A stretch of 64,000 nt of DNA from JBNLBT01 sp050303435 (GTDB lineage Bacteria > Pseudomonadota > Gammaproteobacteria > Xanthomonadales > Marinicellaceae). Location: positions 1 to 64,000 of the forward strand of contig JBNLBT010000001.1 of NCBI GenBank assembly GCA_050303435.1, given 5' to 3'. The first letter of the stretch is position 1. Every line of letters starts with the position of its first letter. Positions 50,815-59,297 of the stretch are shown here, piece after piece. A model generated the notes under the pieces. It did not search any database and was not told where the DNA came from. It was given only the letters and a program-made list of their open reading frames with translations. The position numbers and the translations under genes are program-made.

Positions 50815-51762
50815 TCAGGTGGTATTGCGATATCTGCGGATGTAAATGGCCAGCGCCACACAGACAACGGCGAACACCAGACCCTTCAGCACATCAACGC
50901 TCATCAACGACGCGGCCATGTTGTCGATCAGCCAGCCGCCGGTGGTCACATTCGGATCAAAATGAAAGCCAAAATCTTCGCTGTCATAGCTGCCAAAAGG
51001 CGCCACCGAATGGCCCATATAGAATCCGATGGTTTTAAGTATGCGGATGTCAAGAAAGCGGAACTGGGTGATGACGTTGTACCAGTACCAGGCAAACGCC
51101 ACCATCATCGGTAGGAACACCGCCCACAGGAACGGTCTGCGCTTGGACCAGGCGGACACCAGCGTCAGCCAGGCGTACACCGGCAGGGCCCACAGGGCCT
51201 GCACCACGCAACCAAAGACAAACGCCGTCCAGTTGGTCAACAGCGAAGCATTGGCCCAGATCAGGGTGAACGGATTGGCGCCGTGAAAAGTCACGATCAG
51301 ACTCAACAGCACCAGAATGGCCAGGTGCGTGAGGATCACGAATACGGTGAACAGCAGCGGCACCACTGCCACCGCGGTGATCAACTTGGAAAACACCGTC
51401 TGTGTGTCCGAGACCGGCAGGGATTTCCAGAACAGAATGCTGCCGTCCTTGCGGTCGTCGTACAGGCTGCCGAGCATGTAAAAAAACAACACCACAAAAA
51501 GAATCAGATGAAACATCGACGCGGTGGTCAGCATGAACGCATCGATCACCATGCGGATGTCGTTGGGATCCACTTTGTTGAGTTGCGAAATGCCGAATTC
51601 CAGGCCCGTGCCGTTGGCAAACTTGAGATCGAACTGGCTGCTGGTGATGTAGGCAAGCAGGATCAGCACCAGCATCACAATGCCGGTGATCATCGGGGTT
51701 CTTTTGAACGCGCCGCGGTGCTCCCAGAATTCTCGTTTCAATAAAATCGGGATGTTAAACAT
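50815..51762 (-). CDS. ABC transporter permease (ABC-2 type)
   Basis: 315 aa with about six membrane helices: ITGIVMLVLILLAYI near residue 25, then LILFVVLFFYMLGSLYDD, and later VVPLLFTVFVILTHLAIL, ALWALPVYAWLTLV, FLPMMVAFAWYW and a last helix near 290. LYDDRKDGSILFWKSLPVSD is the conserved amphipathic segment of ABC-2 permeases. It works with the ATPase encoded 8 bp into its start. The export substrate is unknown; YtrA-linked systems often respond to cell-wall-active compounds. Confidence 0.9.
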   Translation of the reverse strand: MFNIPILLKREFWEHRGAFKRTPMITGIVMLVLILLAYITSSQFDLKFANGTGLEFGISQLNKVDPNDIRMVIDAFMLTTASMFHLILFVVLFFYMLGSLYDDRKDGSILFWKSLPVSDTQTVFSKLITAVAVVPLLFTVFVILTHLAILVLLSLIVTFHGANPFTLIWANASLLTNWTAFVFGCVVQALWALPVYAWLTLVSAWSKRRPFLWAVFLPMMVAFAWYWYNVITQFRFLDIRILKTIGFYMGHSVAPFGSYDSEDFGFHFDPNVTTGGWLIDNMAASLMSVDVLKGLVFAVVCVALAIYIRRYRNTT

Positions 51763-52615
51763 TCTGCTCCTCCTTCATCAAGGCCACAAACAAATCGGCA
51801 ATGCTGGGCCGTTGCACTTCCCCCAGCGGTTCAATATCGGCTCGCGATTCGGCTTTGAACAACATGATGTGTCGGCCGAACACCTTGCGGTCACTCAGGG
51901 GCTTGTGCCGGAGGGCCTGTTGGTAGTTTTCAGCGCTCACCATGACCTCGAAATACTGCGAGGTCAGTTCCTCCATGTCGGCATTCAGCACGATTTCACC
52001 TTCGCGAATGAACAGCGTGTCGGTGAGAATGTGTTCCACTTCTTCAACCTGATGCGTGGTTACGATGATGGTGCGTTCGTGATCAAAATAGTCGTTCAGC
52101 AGGTTGTCGTAAAACTCCTTGCGGAACAGAATGTCCAGACCCAGCGTGGGTTCATCCAGCACCAGCAATTTGGCATCAATGGACATCACGATTGCCAGGT
52201 GCAATTGCGCGACCATGCCTTTGGACAATTCCTTGACCCGGTGGGTCAGCTTGACCTTGGTTTTCTTGAGAAAATCGAGGGCTTTTTGGGTGGAGAAATT
52301 CGGGTGGGTTTTCTCGGTGAATTCGAGCAACTCCGAGACCCGGATCCATTTCGGCAAAATCGCCACGTCGGCAATGAATGAAATCTCCTTCATCAATTGA
52401 TGGCGCTGCTTGAACGGGTCCAGTCCCAGCACCTGCAAGTGTCCATCGCAGGTGTCCAGTCCCAGTATGGATTTCAACAACGTGGTCTTGCCCGCGCCGT
52501 TGGGCCCGATCAGGCCAACGATCTTGCCCTTGTCGATGCTCAGGTCGATGCTGTTCAGGGCCTTGAACTGACCGTAGCTTTTGCTCACTTGACGGGCTTC
52601 AAGAATTTGTGTCAT
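51755..52615 (-). CDS. ABC transporter ATP-binding protein
   Basis: 286 aa. Walker A GLIGPNGAGKTTLL near residue 35, signature VKELSKGMVAQLHLA (LSKGM in place of LSGGQ, as in many YtrB/CcmA-like exporters), Walker B LLVLDEPTLGLD, and switch His in TTHQVEEVE. It is encoded between the GntR regulator and the permease with 4- and 8-bp overlaps. Confidence 0.95.
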   Translation of the reverse strand: MTQILEARQVSKSYGQFKALNSIDLSIDKGKIVGLIGPNGAGKTTLLKSILGLDTCDGHLQVLGLDPFKQRHQLMKEISFIADVAILPKWIRVSELLEFTEKTHPNFSTQKALDFLKKTKVKLTHRVKELSKGMVAQLHLAIVMSIDAKLLVLDEPTLGLDILFRKEFYDNLLNDYFDHERTIIVTTHQVEEVEHILTDTLFIREGEIVLNADMEELTSQYFEVMVSAENYQQALRHKPLSDRKVFGRHIMLFKAESRADIEPLGEVQRPSIADLFVALMKEEQNV

Positions 52616-52983
52616 GCCGTACTCCTCAAGGTTTCCAGGGATTCAATCAGCGCCCCGGTGTCGATGTTCAGTTTTTGAATTTTGTCGATGATCTGGGGCC
52701 ATTCCTTTTCGATGAAATCATCCTGTTCGGAATGCATCAGCTTGTTCTGCGCGCCTTCAATCACGTACATGCCCAAACCCCGGCGTTTCTCCACCAGGCC
52801 TTCGTCCACCAGGTGCTGCCAGGATTTGCTCACCGTGATCGGGTTCAGCTGGTATTCTGCGGCCACCTGTCGCACCGAAGGCAGCGCTTCGCCTTCAGAC
52901 AGTTCGCCGGTGAGAATCATTTCCCGGATCAGATCCCGCAATTGCAGGTAGATCGGTTCCTTGTCGTTCCAATGAAATGTCAT
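52612..52983 (-). CDS. GntR-family transcriptional regulator, YtrA subfamily
   Basis: 123 aa. An N-terminal winged helix (about 8-75: PIYLQLRDLIREMILTG, LPSVRQVAAEYQLNPITVSKSWQHL, EKRRGLGMYV) is followed by only ~45 residues, the short helical tail that defines the YtrA subfamily, which usually controls an adjacent ABC exporter. A matching operator lies upstream at 53206-53222. It overlaps both neighbours by 4 bp. Confidence 0.94.
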   Translation of the reverse strand: MTFHWNDKEPIYLQLRDLIREMILTGELSEGEALPSVRQVAAEYQLNPITVSKSWQHLVDEGLVEKRRGLGMYVIEGAQNKLMHSEQDDFIEKEWPQIIDKIQKLNIDTGALIESLETLRSTA

Positions 52984-53180
52984 TTGACCGGTCCGGTGAT
53001 GTTGATTTCAATGTCCAGCTGTGGCCATTCAATGTGCATCAGTGGACTGCGTTTGAGTTCTGCGATGGCCGGTTGAGCAGTCGCATCCATGTTCATGGCG
53101 TAGGACACCCCCAGCGAAAAGCACATTGAGGCAAACAAGATGCTTGCGGCCAGTGCGATTTGTTTGAAGTTTGTGCTCAT
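52980..53180 (-). CDS. Small membrane or secreted protein heading the GntR/ABC operon
   Basis: 66 aa, not recognised. One hydrophobic segment (about 7-28, IALAASILFASMCFSLGVSYA) could be a signal peptide or a membrane anchor, followed by a ~35-residue tail ending IEWPQLDIEINITGPVK. It is the first gene after the operator and overlaps the regulator by 4 bp, so it is expressed with the exporter. It may be an accessory or sensor peptide of the transporter (inference). Confidence 0.7.
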   Translation of the reverse strand: MSTNFKQIALAASILFASMCFSLGVSYAMNMDATAQPAIAELKRSPLMHIEWPQLDIEINITGPVK

Positions 53181-53205
53181 GTCGTTACCTGTTTGTATGT
53201 TATGG

Positions 53206-53241
53206 TGTACTAGTCTACTACAACACTATAAATCCTGTCAA
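53206..53241 (-). promoter_or_regulatory. GntR/ABC operon promoter with overlapping operator
   Basis: On the minus strand -35 TTGACA (53236-53241, perfect), 18 bp, -10 TAGACT (53212-53217). The palindrome TGTACTAG-T-CTACTACA (53206-53222), seven of eight positions symmetric, covers the -10. This fits autorepression by the YtrA-type regulator encoded in the operon. Confidence 0.75.
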
Positions 53242-53384
53242 TGCTTTTCGCATTGTCGCGCACGCCCTCCAGCGATAAATTATCAACATCTTATTGATTT
53301 AAATAGAAATAAATTGAATGCGATTTTTTCTGTATTGCACAGGGGCAGTGACTTGAGCGAGCCACATTGCGCGCAAAGGCGCCC

Positions 53385-53825
53385 TCAGCGATACACAGTT
53401 CGGGTGTTTGGTGTCAAATACAGGATGGAACGGCGGGTCAGGTGTTCCGGTCTGCCGTCTTCTCTGCGCAGCACACAATCCAGCCGGTAATCGAAGCGGG
53501 GGGCATAGGTCAGCGGCGGACGATCGCGCAGCGCCGGGACCCTCACCCGCACCACTTCCCGCGCGTAGGCGGTCATCACCGGCAACACGTCGACTTCGAG
53601 CGGGTAATTCAACGAGTCGTCCAGCAGCAGTTCGCAGCGCATCGACTTCAATGCAGAAGGCCGATTGCTGCGGTGGCTCAGTCGCAATTCAATTTCACCT
53701 TGGGTAAAATCCACTTGCATCAGCTCCACAAGTGTGGGCAGCGGCGGGTGTTTGCGCATCGCGTGGTTGCCCCCGCAGCCAGCCAGTATACCCATCACAC
53801 ACAGTGCAAGCAGCGTCCGCATCAC
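53385..53825 (-). CDS. Small lipoprotein of unknown function
   Basis: 146 aa with a lipobox LAGC (Cys17). The mature domain has alternating strands (VDFTQGEIELRLSHRSN, MRCELLLDDSLNYPLEVDV, VVRVRVPAL, FDYRLDCVLR) reminiscent of LEA-type-2/WHy-like beta sandwiches, but this is weak. It starts in an ATGA overlap with the peptide-permease gene, in the place where importer ATPases are usually encoded. Confidence 0.7.
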   Translation of the reverse strand: MMRTLLALCVMGILAGCGGNHAMRKHPPLPTLVELMQVDFTQGEIELRLSHRSNRPSALKSMRCELLLDDSLNYPLEVDVLPVMTAYAREVVRVRVPALRDRPPLTYAPRFDYRLDCVLRREDGRPEHLTRRSILYLTPNTRTVYR

Positions 53826-54697
53826 ATCATCCTCGGGTCCAGAGCGTCTTGCAGGGCGTCGGCAAACAGATTGAAAGCGATCACCAGGACAAACAGAAAA
53901 CTTGAGGCCACAATGAAATTGGCGAAATGACCCGCCTGTATGTCCAGCGTGGCTTCGGAAATCATCAGTCCCCAGCTGATGCCGTTTTGAATACCGATGC
54001 CTAGAAAGCTCAAGATCACTTCGGTCTTGATGGCGGCGATGAACGTCAGTGTGCTTTGCACCAGCACCACATGCGATGTGTTGGGCAGCAGGTGACGCAG
54101 CAATATGGTGCCCTGATTGACACCCAGCGCGCGCGCCGCGTCAATGTATTCGGCGTGTTTCAGTTTGATGGCCTCGGCACGCACCGAGCGCGCCACAGAA
54201 GTCCAGAACACCGCGATCATGGCAATGTGCATGGCCAGCGGGTAACCTTTCAGAGCGTAGGCAAATGCCGCCACAAACAGATAAAACGGGATGGAGTCCA
54301 ATACGCCCATGAGCCAGGAAATGACAACATCCGGCCAGCGGTTGTGCCAGTAGCCGGCGATGCCGCCCAGCGCAGTGCCCAGCAGCGCCGAAATGATGGC
54401 CACCAGAAAGCCCACTTCAAACGCCACCCGCGTGCTGTACAAGGCGCGCGCCATGATGTCCTGACCGATTGCGTTGGTGCCCAGCCAGTGCCGCGCCGAT
54501 GCGCCGCTTTGCAGATCGTCGCTGGTGGCGCTCCAATCGGCGCCAACCCAGCCCAACCACGCCAGCACGGCAAGCAAAAGATAGATGGCCACCACGGCGG
54601 CGCCGGTCATGCCCAGGCGATCACGCTGCAGGCGTCTCAGTGCACGTGACCACAAGCCGGTTCCAGGTTCAATGCGTTGACTGCTGGCCGTGGTCAT
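53822..54697 (-). CDS. Peptide ABC transporter permease, OppC/YejE-like
   Basis: 291 aa with six hydrophobic helices. The N-terminal OppC_N-type segment (LGMTGAAVVAIYLLLAVLAW) and HWLGTNAIGQDIMARALYSTR are typical of OppC/DppC. The EAA loop is RAEAIKLKHAEYIDAARALGVNQGTILLRHLLPN. It pairs with the OppB-like protein in importing oligopeptides. It overlaps oppB and the lipoprotein gene by 4 bp each. Confidence 0.94.
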   Translation of the reverse strand: MTTASSQRIEPGTGLWSRALRRLQRDRLGMTGAAVVAIYLLLAVLAWLGWVGADWSATSDDLQSGASARHWLGTNAIGQDIMARALYSTRVAFEVGFLVAIISALLGTALGGIAGYWHNRWPDVVISWLMGVLDSIPFYLFVAAFAYALKGYPLAMHIAMIAVFWTSVARSVRAEAIKLKHAEYIDAARALGVNQGTILLRHLLPNTSHVVLVQSTLTFIAAIKTEVILSFLGIGIQNGISWGLMISEATLDIQAGHFANFIVASSFLFVLVIAFNLFADALQDALDPRMM

Positions 54698-55665
54698 TGC
54701 AGGGCAATCCTCGGATCGAAGGTGCGATACAACAGGTCGCTGACGATCATCACCAGCACAAACAACACGGCCGTGAGACTCACCACCGCCTTGATCACCG
54801 GCTGATCACCGGCGACAATGGCGTCATACGTGACCAGGCCGATGCCGGGAATGCCAAAATAGCTTTCAAGCAGCAATGAGCCGCTGACCACAATCATTGG
54901 CACGGAATACAGAATGCGTGTGGAGATCTGCGTCATGGCATTCTTCAGCACGCCGCGAAACAGAATGCTGGTCGGTTTGCAGCCGTAGGCGCGCGCGGTG
55001 CGGATGTGGTCTTTGCCGGCTTCTTCAACCATCACCGAACGGAAAAACCGGGTGTTGTAGCCCAAGGAAACAAACACCGTGGCCAGCGTGGGCACGGTGA
55101 CGTGTCTGAGGTATTGCCACCAATCAAATCGACCGAGCGCGTCGTGTACTTCCCAGCCTCTGACCGGAAACAAATTCAGCCCGTAGCTGGAAGCAATGAG
55201 AATCTGGAAAGCGATCATGACCACCAGAAAAGAAATGCTCATGCCCAGTACCGAGGCGGTCATGATGAGTTTGTCGGGCCAGCGCCCGCGGTGATGCACG
55301 GCCAGCAAGGCCAGGGCGATGGCCAGCAGATTGCCCAACACAAAGCCGGGCAGAATCAGCAGCATCGACACCGGAATGCTTTCGGCCATGAGACTCAATA
55401 CGTTGCGGTCTTTGACCAATGAAAGCCCAAAGTCCAGGGTCACCAGCTGTTTCAGGAACAGGCCGTAGCGCAGCACAAAGGGTTGATCGTATCCAAGTTG
55501 TGCCCGCACTTCACGGATTTCCTCGGCGGTGGGGTTTTTGCTGAGTTTTTCATAGGTCAGGTCAGGACCAAAATACACCATCAACAGAAAGGCCACAAAG
55601 GTCACGCCCAACAGCAGCGGGATGCCGTGCAACAGTTTGCGGACAATGAACTGACCCGTGCCCAT
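54694..55665 (-). CDS. Peptide ABC transporter permease, OppB/YejB-like
   Basis: 323 aa with six helices. FIVRKLLHGIPLLLGVTFVAFLLM is the standard OppB start, and RAQLGYDQPFVLRYGLFLKQL follows. The EAA loop is near RFFRSVMVEEAGKDHIRTARAYGCKPTSI. LLLESYFGIPGIGLVTYDAIVAGDQP is the conserved C-terminal segment. It lies 2 bp after the binding-protein gene. Confidence 0.95.
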   Translation of the reverse strand: MGTGQFIVRKLLHGIPLLLGVTFVAFLLMVYFGPDLTYEKLSKNPTAEEIREVRAQLGYDQPFVLRYGLFLKQLVTLDFGLSLVKDRNVLSLMAESIPVSMLLILPGFVLGNLLAIALALLAVHHRGRWPDKLIMTASVLGMSISFLVVMIAFQILIASSYGLNLFPVRGWEVHDALGRFDWWQYLRHVTVPTLATVFVSLGYNTRFFRSVMVEEAGKDHIRTARAYGCKPTSILFRGVLKNAMTQISTRILYSVPMIVVSGSLLLESYFGIPGIGLVTYDAIVAGDQPVIKAVVSLTAVLFVLVMIVSDLLYRTFDPRIALQ

Positions 55666-55667
55666 GC

Positions 55668-57479
55668 CTATTTGACGTCCACGTAGCGAATGAAAAACCC
55701 GCTGAGAATTTCACGATCGGGATACATGATGATGTTCTTGTGCCACAGATGAATGCGATTGCGCGACAGACCGGAAATGATCACGCAGTCGTCGATGATC
55801 ATTTGATTCATGCGCCGGTACAATTCGGTGCGCTGCGGCGAAGGCAGCATGGCCTTGGCCTGCTCAAACAGACGGTCGAATTCGGGGTTTTTGTAATTAA
55901 ATGCATTGGAGCCGGGCGATTCATTCGGACCATACATGAGCTGCAGGGTGTTTTCTGCGTCCGGGTAATCCAGTGACCAGGCCATAAAGAAAAACTTGGC
56001 TTTTTTGTTTTTCACCGCCTGGGAAAAATTGCCGAAGCTGGCATAGGGGTGGAACTCCACTTTGTTTTGCGGGTAACCAATTTTGTCCAGAAAGCCGCGG
56101 GTTTGTTCAAAGAACTGGCGATACAGGGTGCCGCCGTTGGTGTGGTATTCAAACACCGGCAGGTTATCCGGTGTCCAGCCGGCCGCGTCCAGCAATTCAC
56201 GCGCACCGGCTGGGTCGTGATTTATCGAATCGTTTGACAGTGTGGGATCAAATTCTGGCACCGTGGGCGTGATGATGCCGGGAAAAACAGTGCCGAGGCC
56301 AAAATAGAAAGCGCGGTTGCGCTGATCCCAATTGTACGCCTTGCGGATGGCGCAGCGCAGTGCGCGGCTTTTGCGGTCGTGTTCAGCATCGCCGTTGCGG
56401 CCGAAATCGGCATCGTCCATATTAAAGCCGGAGTAGACAAAACCGACTTCCATGCCAAACATGTGGTGAAAATTGTCGGTGATCTGCGGGTGCAGCTGCA
56501 TGGGTTTTTTCGACAGGATCACGGTGCTTTGCTGTTCCTTGGGCACGGTGGTGTATTGGATCTCATTGCCTTTGGTGAAGGAGTTCCAGCGCGAGGCGGA
56601 TTCGTCGATGTAATGCAGTTCAAGCCGGTCAATGAACGGCGGAGAACGGCCTTGCAGGGTTTCGATGCCGGTGAAACCATGCACATCAGATTGAAAACCT
56701 TCGGCGGCCAAATCCAGCGGCTCTTGCCGGAACGCCGGGTTTTTGCGCAACACCGCTTTTTCGCTGTTGAACGATTCCAGAATGAATGGACCGGAGCCGA
56801 TTGGGTGGGCGCCAAATTCCTGCCCCAGGCGTTCCACCACTTCGCGCGGGACAATGGCCGAATAGCCCATGGCCAGAGTGTAAATCAGCTGTGGATAGGG
56901 TTGCTTGAGGCGTATGCGGATGGTGTATCGGTCCGGTGCCGACAGGCCGGCGACCGCTTGCGTGTAATCCGATCCGGCCTGTTTCCATTCATCCAGGCCT
57001 TCGATGCGGCCCTGCCACAGCCACGCGCCCTGCGGCAAGTTGGCCGGATCAAACATGCGTTTCAATGAATACACAAAATCTTCGGCGGTGACTTCGCGAC
57101 CCGTGCCGTTGGCAAAAGCCGGGTGGTCGTGAAATGTCACGCCGGGCTTGATTTGAATGGTGTACTCCAGCCCGTCGTCGGATATCGTGGGCATGTCAAC
57201 GGCCAAATTGGGTTTCAATTGATACGGCCGCGCCAGGTATTTATAGGTGTATAAGGTGTCAAATATATTCAGCACGGTGAAATTGGAATAAATCACCGCT
57301 GCGCGGACCGGGTCCAGGGTGGTCGGTTTGCCATCCAGAGAATGGCGATAGATTTTTTGGCCATCGACGATGGATGAACTGCTGGCAAATTTAAAATCCT
57401 GCGCATCGTTGTTGCAGCCAGCCAGACCCAGTCCGAGCAGGAGCACAACCGTGCGGGCTTTAAATTTCCTCCGATGCAT
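55668..57479 (-). CDS. Peptide-binding lipoprotein of ABC importer (SBP_bac_5)
   Basis: 603 aa. Lipobox LAGC (Cys22). The SBP_bac_5 fold is evident from GKPTTLDPVRAAVIYSNFTVLNIFDTLY, TYKPG-like IKPGVTFHDHPAF, VTAEDFVYSLKRMFDP and LRCAIRKAYNWDQ. About 600 residues is close to YejA-type proteins. It captures peptides in the periplasm for the two permeases behind it. A good promoter lies at 57509-57538. Confidence 0.94.
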   Translation of the reverse strand: MHRRKFKARTVVLLLGLGLAGCNNDAQDFKFASSSSIVDGQKIYRHSLDGKPTTLDPVRAAVIYSNFTVLNIFDTLYTYKYLARPYQLKPNLAVDMPTISDDGLEYTIQIKPGVTFHDHPAFANGTGREVTAEDFVYSLKRMFDPANLPQGAWLWQGRIEGLDEWKQAGSDYTQAVAGLSAPDRYTIRIRLKQPYPQLIYTLAMGYSAIVPREVVERLGQEFGAHPIGSGPFILESFNSEKAVLRKNPAFRQEPLDLAAEGFQSDVHGFTGIETLQGRSPPFIDRLELHYIDESASRWNSFTKGNEIQYTTVPKEQQSTVILSKKPMQLHPQITDNFHHMFGMEVGFVYSGFNMDDADFGRNGDAEHDRKSRALRCAIRKAYNWDQRNRAFYFGLGTVFPGIITPTVPEFDPTLSNDSINHDPAGARELLDAAGWTPDNLPVFEYHTNGGTLYRQFFEQTRGFLDKIGYPQNKVEFHPYASFGNFSQAVKNKKAKFFFMAWSLDYPDAENTLQLMYGPNESPGSNAFNYKNPEFDRLFEQAKAMLPSPQRTELYRRMNQMIIDDCVIISGLSRNRIHLWHKNIIMYPDREILSGFFIRYVDVK

Positions 57480-57508
57480 CGTCAGACCAAAGTGTTTGAA
57501 TCCGTTCG

Positions 57509-57538
57509 ATTATAACGAGTCGGGCCGGACTCTGTCCA
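57509..57538 (-). promoter_or_regulatory. Promoter of the peptide importer operon
   Basis: On the minus strand TGGACA (57533-57538, five of six), 18 bp, perfect TATAAT (57509-57514); start near 57502, 23 nt before the ATG. Confidence 0.7.
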
Positions 57539-57647
57539 TCCTTGAGGGCATTCGATCGCACGCAGCGGGTGGCTCAATGCAACCACAATGCCGGCGCCTG
57601 AGGCGGACGATTCGGCCCGTCTCGAGTGGTGGTCCGATCCTGGCCTG

Positions 57648-57656
57648 TGCTATACT
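57648..57656 (+). promoter_or_regulatory. Extended -10 promoter of the DUF962 gene, leaderless transcript likely
   Basis: TGC-TATACT at 57648-57656. The expected start (57662-57664) coincides with the ATG at 57664, so the mRNA would have almost no leader. Confidence 0.5.
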
Positions 57657-57663
57657 GCCTGAC

Positions 57664-57978
57664 ATGCAAGCCCCAGCCAAACAATTCAAGACTTTTGCCG
57701 ACTTTTATCCCTATTATCTGCAGGAACACAGCAACCGTGTGTGCCGCCGCTTGCACGTGATCGGTTCGGCCTGTGTGCTGCTGACCCTGGGCTTTGCCGT
57801 TTTCAGCCAGCGCTGGGTGCTGTTGTGGCTGTTGCCGTTGATCGGCTACGGTTTTGCCTGGGTCGGGCATTTCTTTTTTGAGAAGAATCGGCCGGCCACC
57901 TTCACACATCCCTGGTATTCGCTGTTGGGAGACTGGGTGATGTTCTGGCAGACCCTGACCGGTCGATTGCGCTTTTAG
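57664..57978 (+). CDS. DUF962 (Mpo1-like) membrane protein
   Basis: 104 aa. Starts with FADFYPYYLQEHSNRVCRRLHVIGS, followed by two hydrophobic segments (ACVLLTLGFAVFS, VLLWLLPLIGYGFAWVGHFFFE) and NRPATFTHPWYSLLGDWVMFW. This is the DUF962/Mpo1 pattern, with conserved His residues in HSNRxCRRLH and HFFFEKNRPATFTHP. Yeast Mpo1 is a dioxygenase of 2-hydroxy fatty acids; the bacterial role is not established. A longer frame from 57370 runs over the promoter and is not real. Confidence 0.9.
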   Translation: MQAPAKQFKTFADFYPYYLQEHSNRVCRRLHVIGSACVLLTLGFAVFSQRWVLLWLLPLIGYGFAWVGHFFFEKNRPATFTHPWYSLLGDWVMFWQTLTGRLRF

Positions 57979-57986
57979 CAGAAAAT

Positions 57987-58808
57987 TTACGCGCCGTGCC
58001 AGTGCGCCGAAACCGCGCGCGCCAGGCCGGCGTGATCCCGATGGCCCTGGATGTGGGTGTAACCGCGCTGTTGCATGGCCGCCATAACCTGGGCTTGTTG
58101 CCTGTGCCCATGTTCCAGCAGCAGCAATCCGCCGTCGCGCAAATGCGCGGGCGCAGCAGCGATGATGGCGTGCAAATCGGCCAGTCCCGAATCGCTGGCG
58201 ATCAGCGCGCTGCGCGGCTCGTGCGACAAGGCCGGCAGATGCGGGTCCTGCGGGTCGATGTATGGCGGGTTGCTGACCACCGCATCAAAGCGTTGGCCGG
58301 GCACGGCATCAAACCAGTGCCCCTGCACAAAATTGATCCGCTCAAAGCCCAGTTCTGCGGCGTTGCTTTGGGCCACAGCCAGGGCGTCGGCGCTTTGTTC
58401 ACACGCAGTGATTTCAGCGTTGCGCATCACACTGGCCAGCGCCAGGGCGATTGCGCCGCTGCCGGTGCCCAAATCCAAAATGTCTGTCGGAGGGTGTGGC
58501 AGCGCGCGGATCAGATCCACCAGCAATTCCGTTTCTGGACGCGGCACCAGCGTGTGTTCGTTGACCTTAAGTTGCAAGCCATAGAATTCCTTGTGCCCGA
58601 GGATGTAGGCCAGCGGTTCGCCGCGCTGACGTCGTGCCGCCCAGCGGTGCAGGGTGTGGCATTGTTCAACACTCAGACAATGGTCGGTGTGGGCGTACAG
58701 CCAGGCGCGGGATTGCTTCAAAGCAGTGCCCAACAGGGCGTCGCAGTCCAGGCGATCCAGGCCGTATTGTTGAATCAGCTGAGCACGCAGCTCAGCAAGT
58801 GGGGTCAT
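57987..58808 (-). CDS. prmC: Release factor glutamine methyltransferase PrmC
   Basis: 273 aa from the ATG at 58808 (an in-frame TTG at 58814 is possible). N-terminal helical domain, then the SAM site ILDLGTGSGAIALALAS and the catalytic NPPY motif at about 180-183, VVSNPPYIDPQDPHL. LVPRPETELLVD is a PrmC hallmark. It methylates the GGQ glutamine of RF1 and RF2. prfA is not next to it; instead it ends the sigma/anti-sigma operon 6 bp after the preceding stop. Confidence 0.96.
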   Translation of the reverse strand: MTPLAELRAQLIQQYGLDRLDCDALLGTALKQSRAWLYAHTDHCLSVEQCHTLHRWAARRQRGEPLAYILGHKEFYGLQLKVNEHTLVPRPETELLVDLIRALPHPPTDILDLGTGSGAIALALASVMRNAEITACEQSADALAVAQSNAAELGFERINFVQGHWFDAVPGQRFDAVVSNPPYIDPQDPHLPALSHEPRSALIASDSGLADLHAIIAAAPAHLRDGGLLLLEHGHRQQAQVMAAMQQRGYTHIQGHRDHAGLARAVSAHWHGA

Positions 58809-58814
58809 CTGCAA

Positions 58815-59297
58815 TCAGCTGAATGCGAATGCGGACAGAGAATCCTGTTCAGTGCTGGACGGTGCATCAAATTCTATTTTCGACATCCGATCGGTTTGAT
58901 TGAAGTCGTCTTTGTGAATTTGATCTGCAACCACATGCTGCACCGGTGCTTGCGGTGTGACGTGCCCGTTGTGCATGCGATTCAGTGGTTGGGAAATCAG
59001 CAACACGGCGGCCATTGCGGTGGCGGCCATCAGCGGTTTGAAGTACTGACCCAAGGCGCGCGCAAAGCGATTGCCTTGAGCGTTTTCAACCGAGCCGGCC
59101 ACAGCACGCGACCAGGGCGCCAGGGCTTGAGACAGTTTCAGTGCCTGGGCACAGGCGGGGTCGTTCAGCAACTCTTCCAGGCGTTGCATGTGTTCAGCCG
59201 AACCAACGGCGGCGCAATGAAAATCTTCAATGGCCTGCGCCGAGGCCGGGCCTCCGGAGCGCATCATTTTTGCGATTTGCTGTTCAGTCAACTTCAT
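58815..59297 (-). CDS. Putative anti-sigma factor, single-pass membrane protein
   Basis: 160 aa, not matched to a named family. The N-terminal ~80 residues are cytoplasmic and helical (KLTEQQIAKMMRSGG, LEELLNDPACAQALKLSQAL), one membrane helix is at about 86-103 (YFKPLMAATAMAAVLLIS), and a polar ~55-residue tail faces the periplasm. There is no HxxxCxxC zinc motif. The gene overlaps the sigma-factor gene by 14 bp, and a one-helix protein directly behind an ECF sigma gene is the usual setting for an anti-sigma factor. The function is inferred from context. Confidence 0.6.
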   Translation of the reverse strand: MKLTEQQIAKMMRSGGPASAQAIEDFHCAAVGSAEHMQRLEELLNDPACAQALKLSQALAPWSRAVAGSVENAQGNRFARALGQYFKPLMAATAMAAVLLISQPLNRMHNGHVTPQAPVQHVVADQIHKDDFNQTDRMSKIEFDAPSSTEQDSLSAFAFS

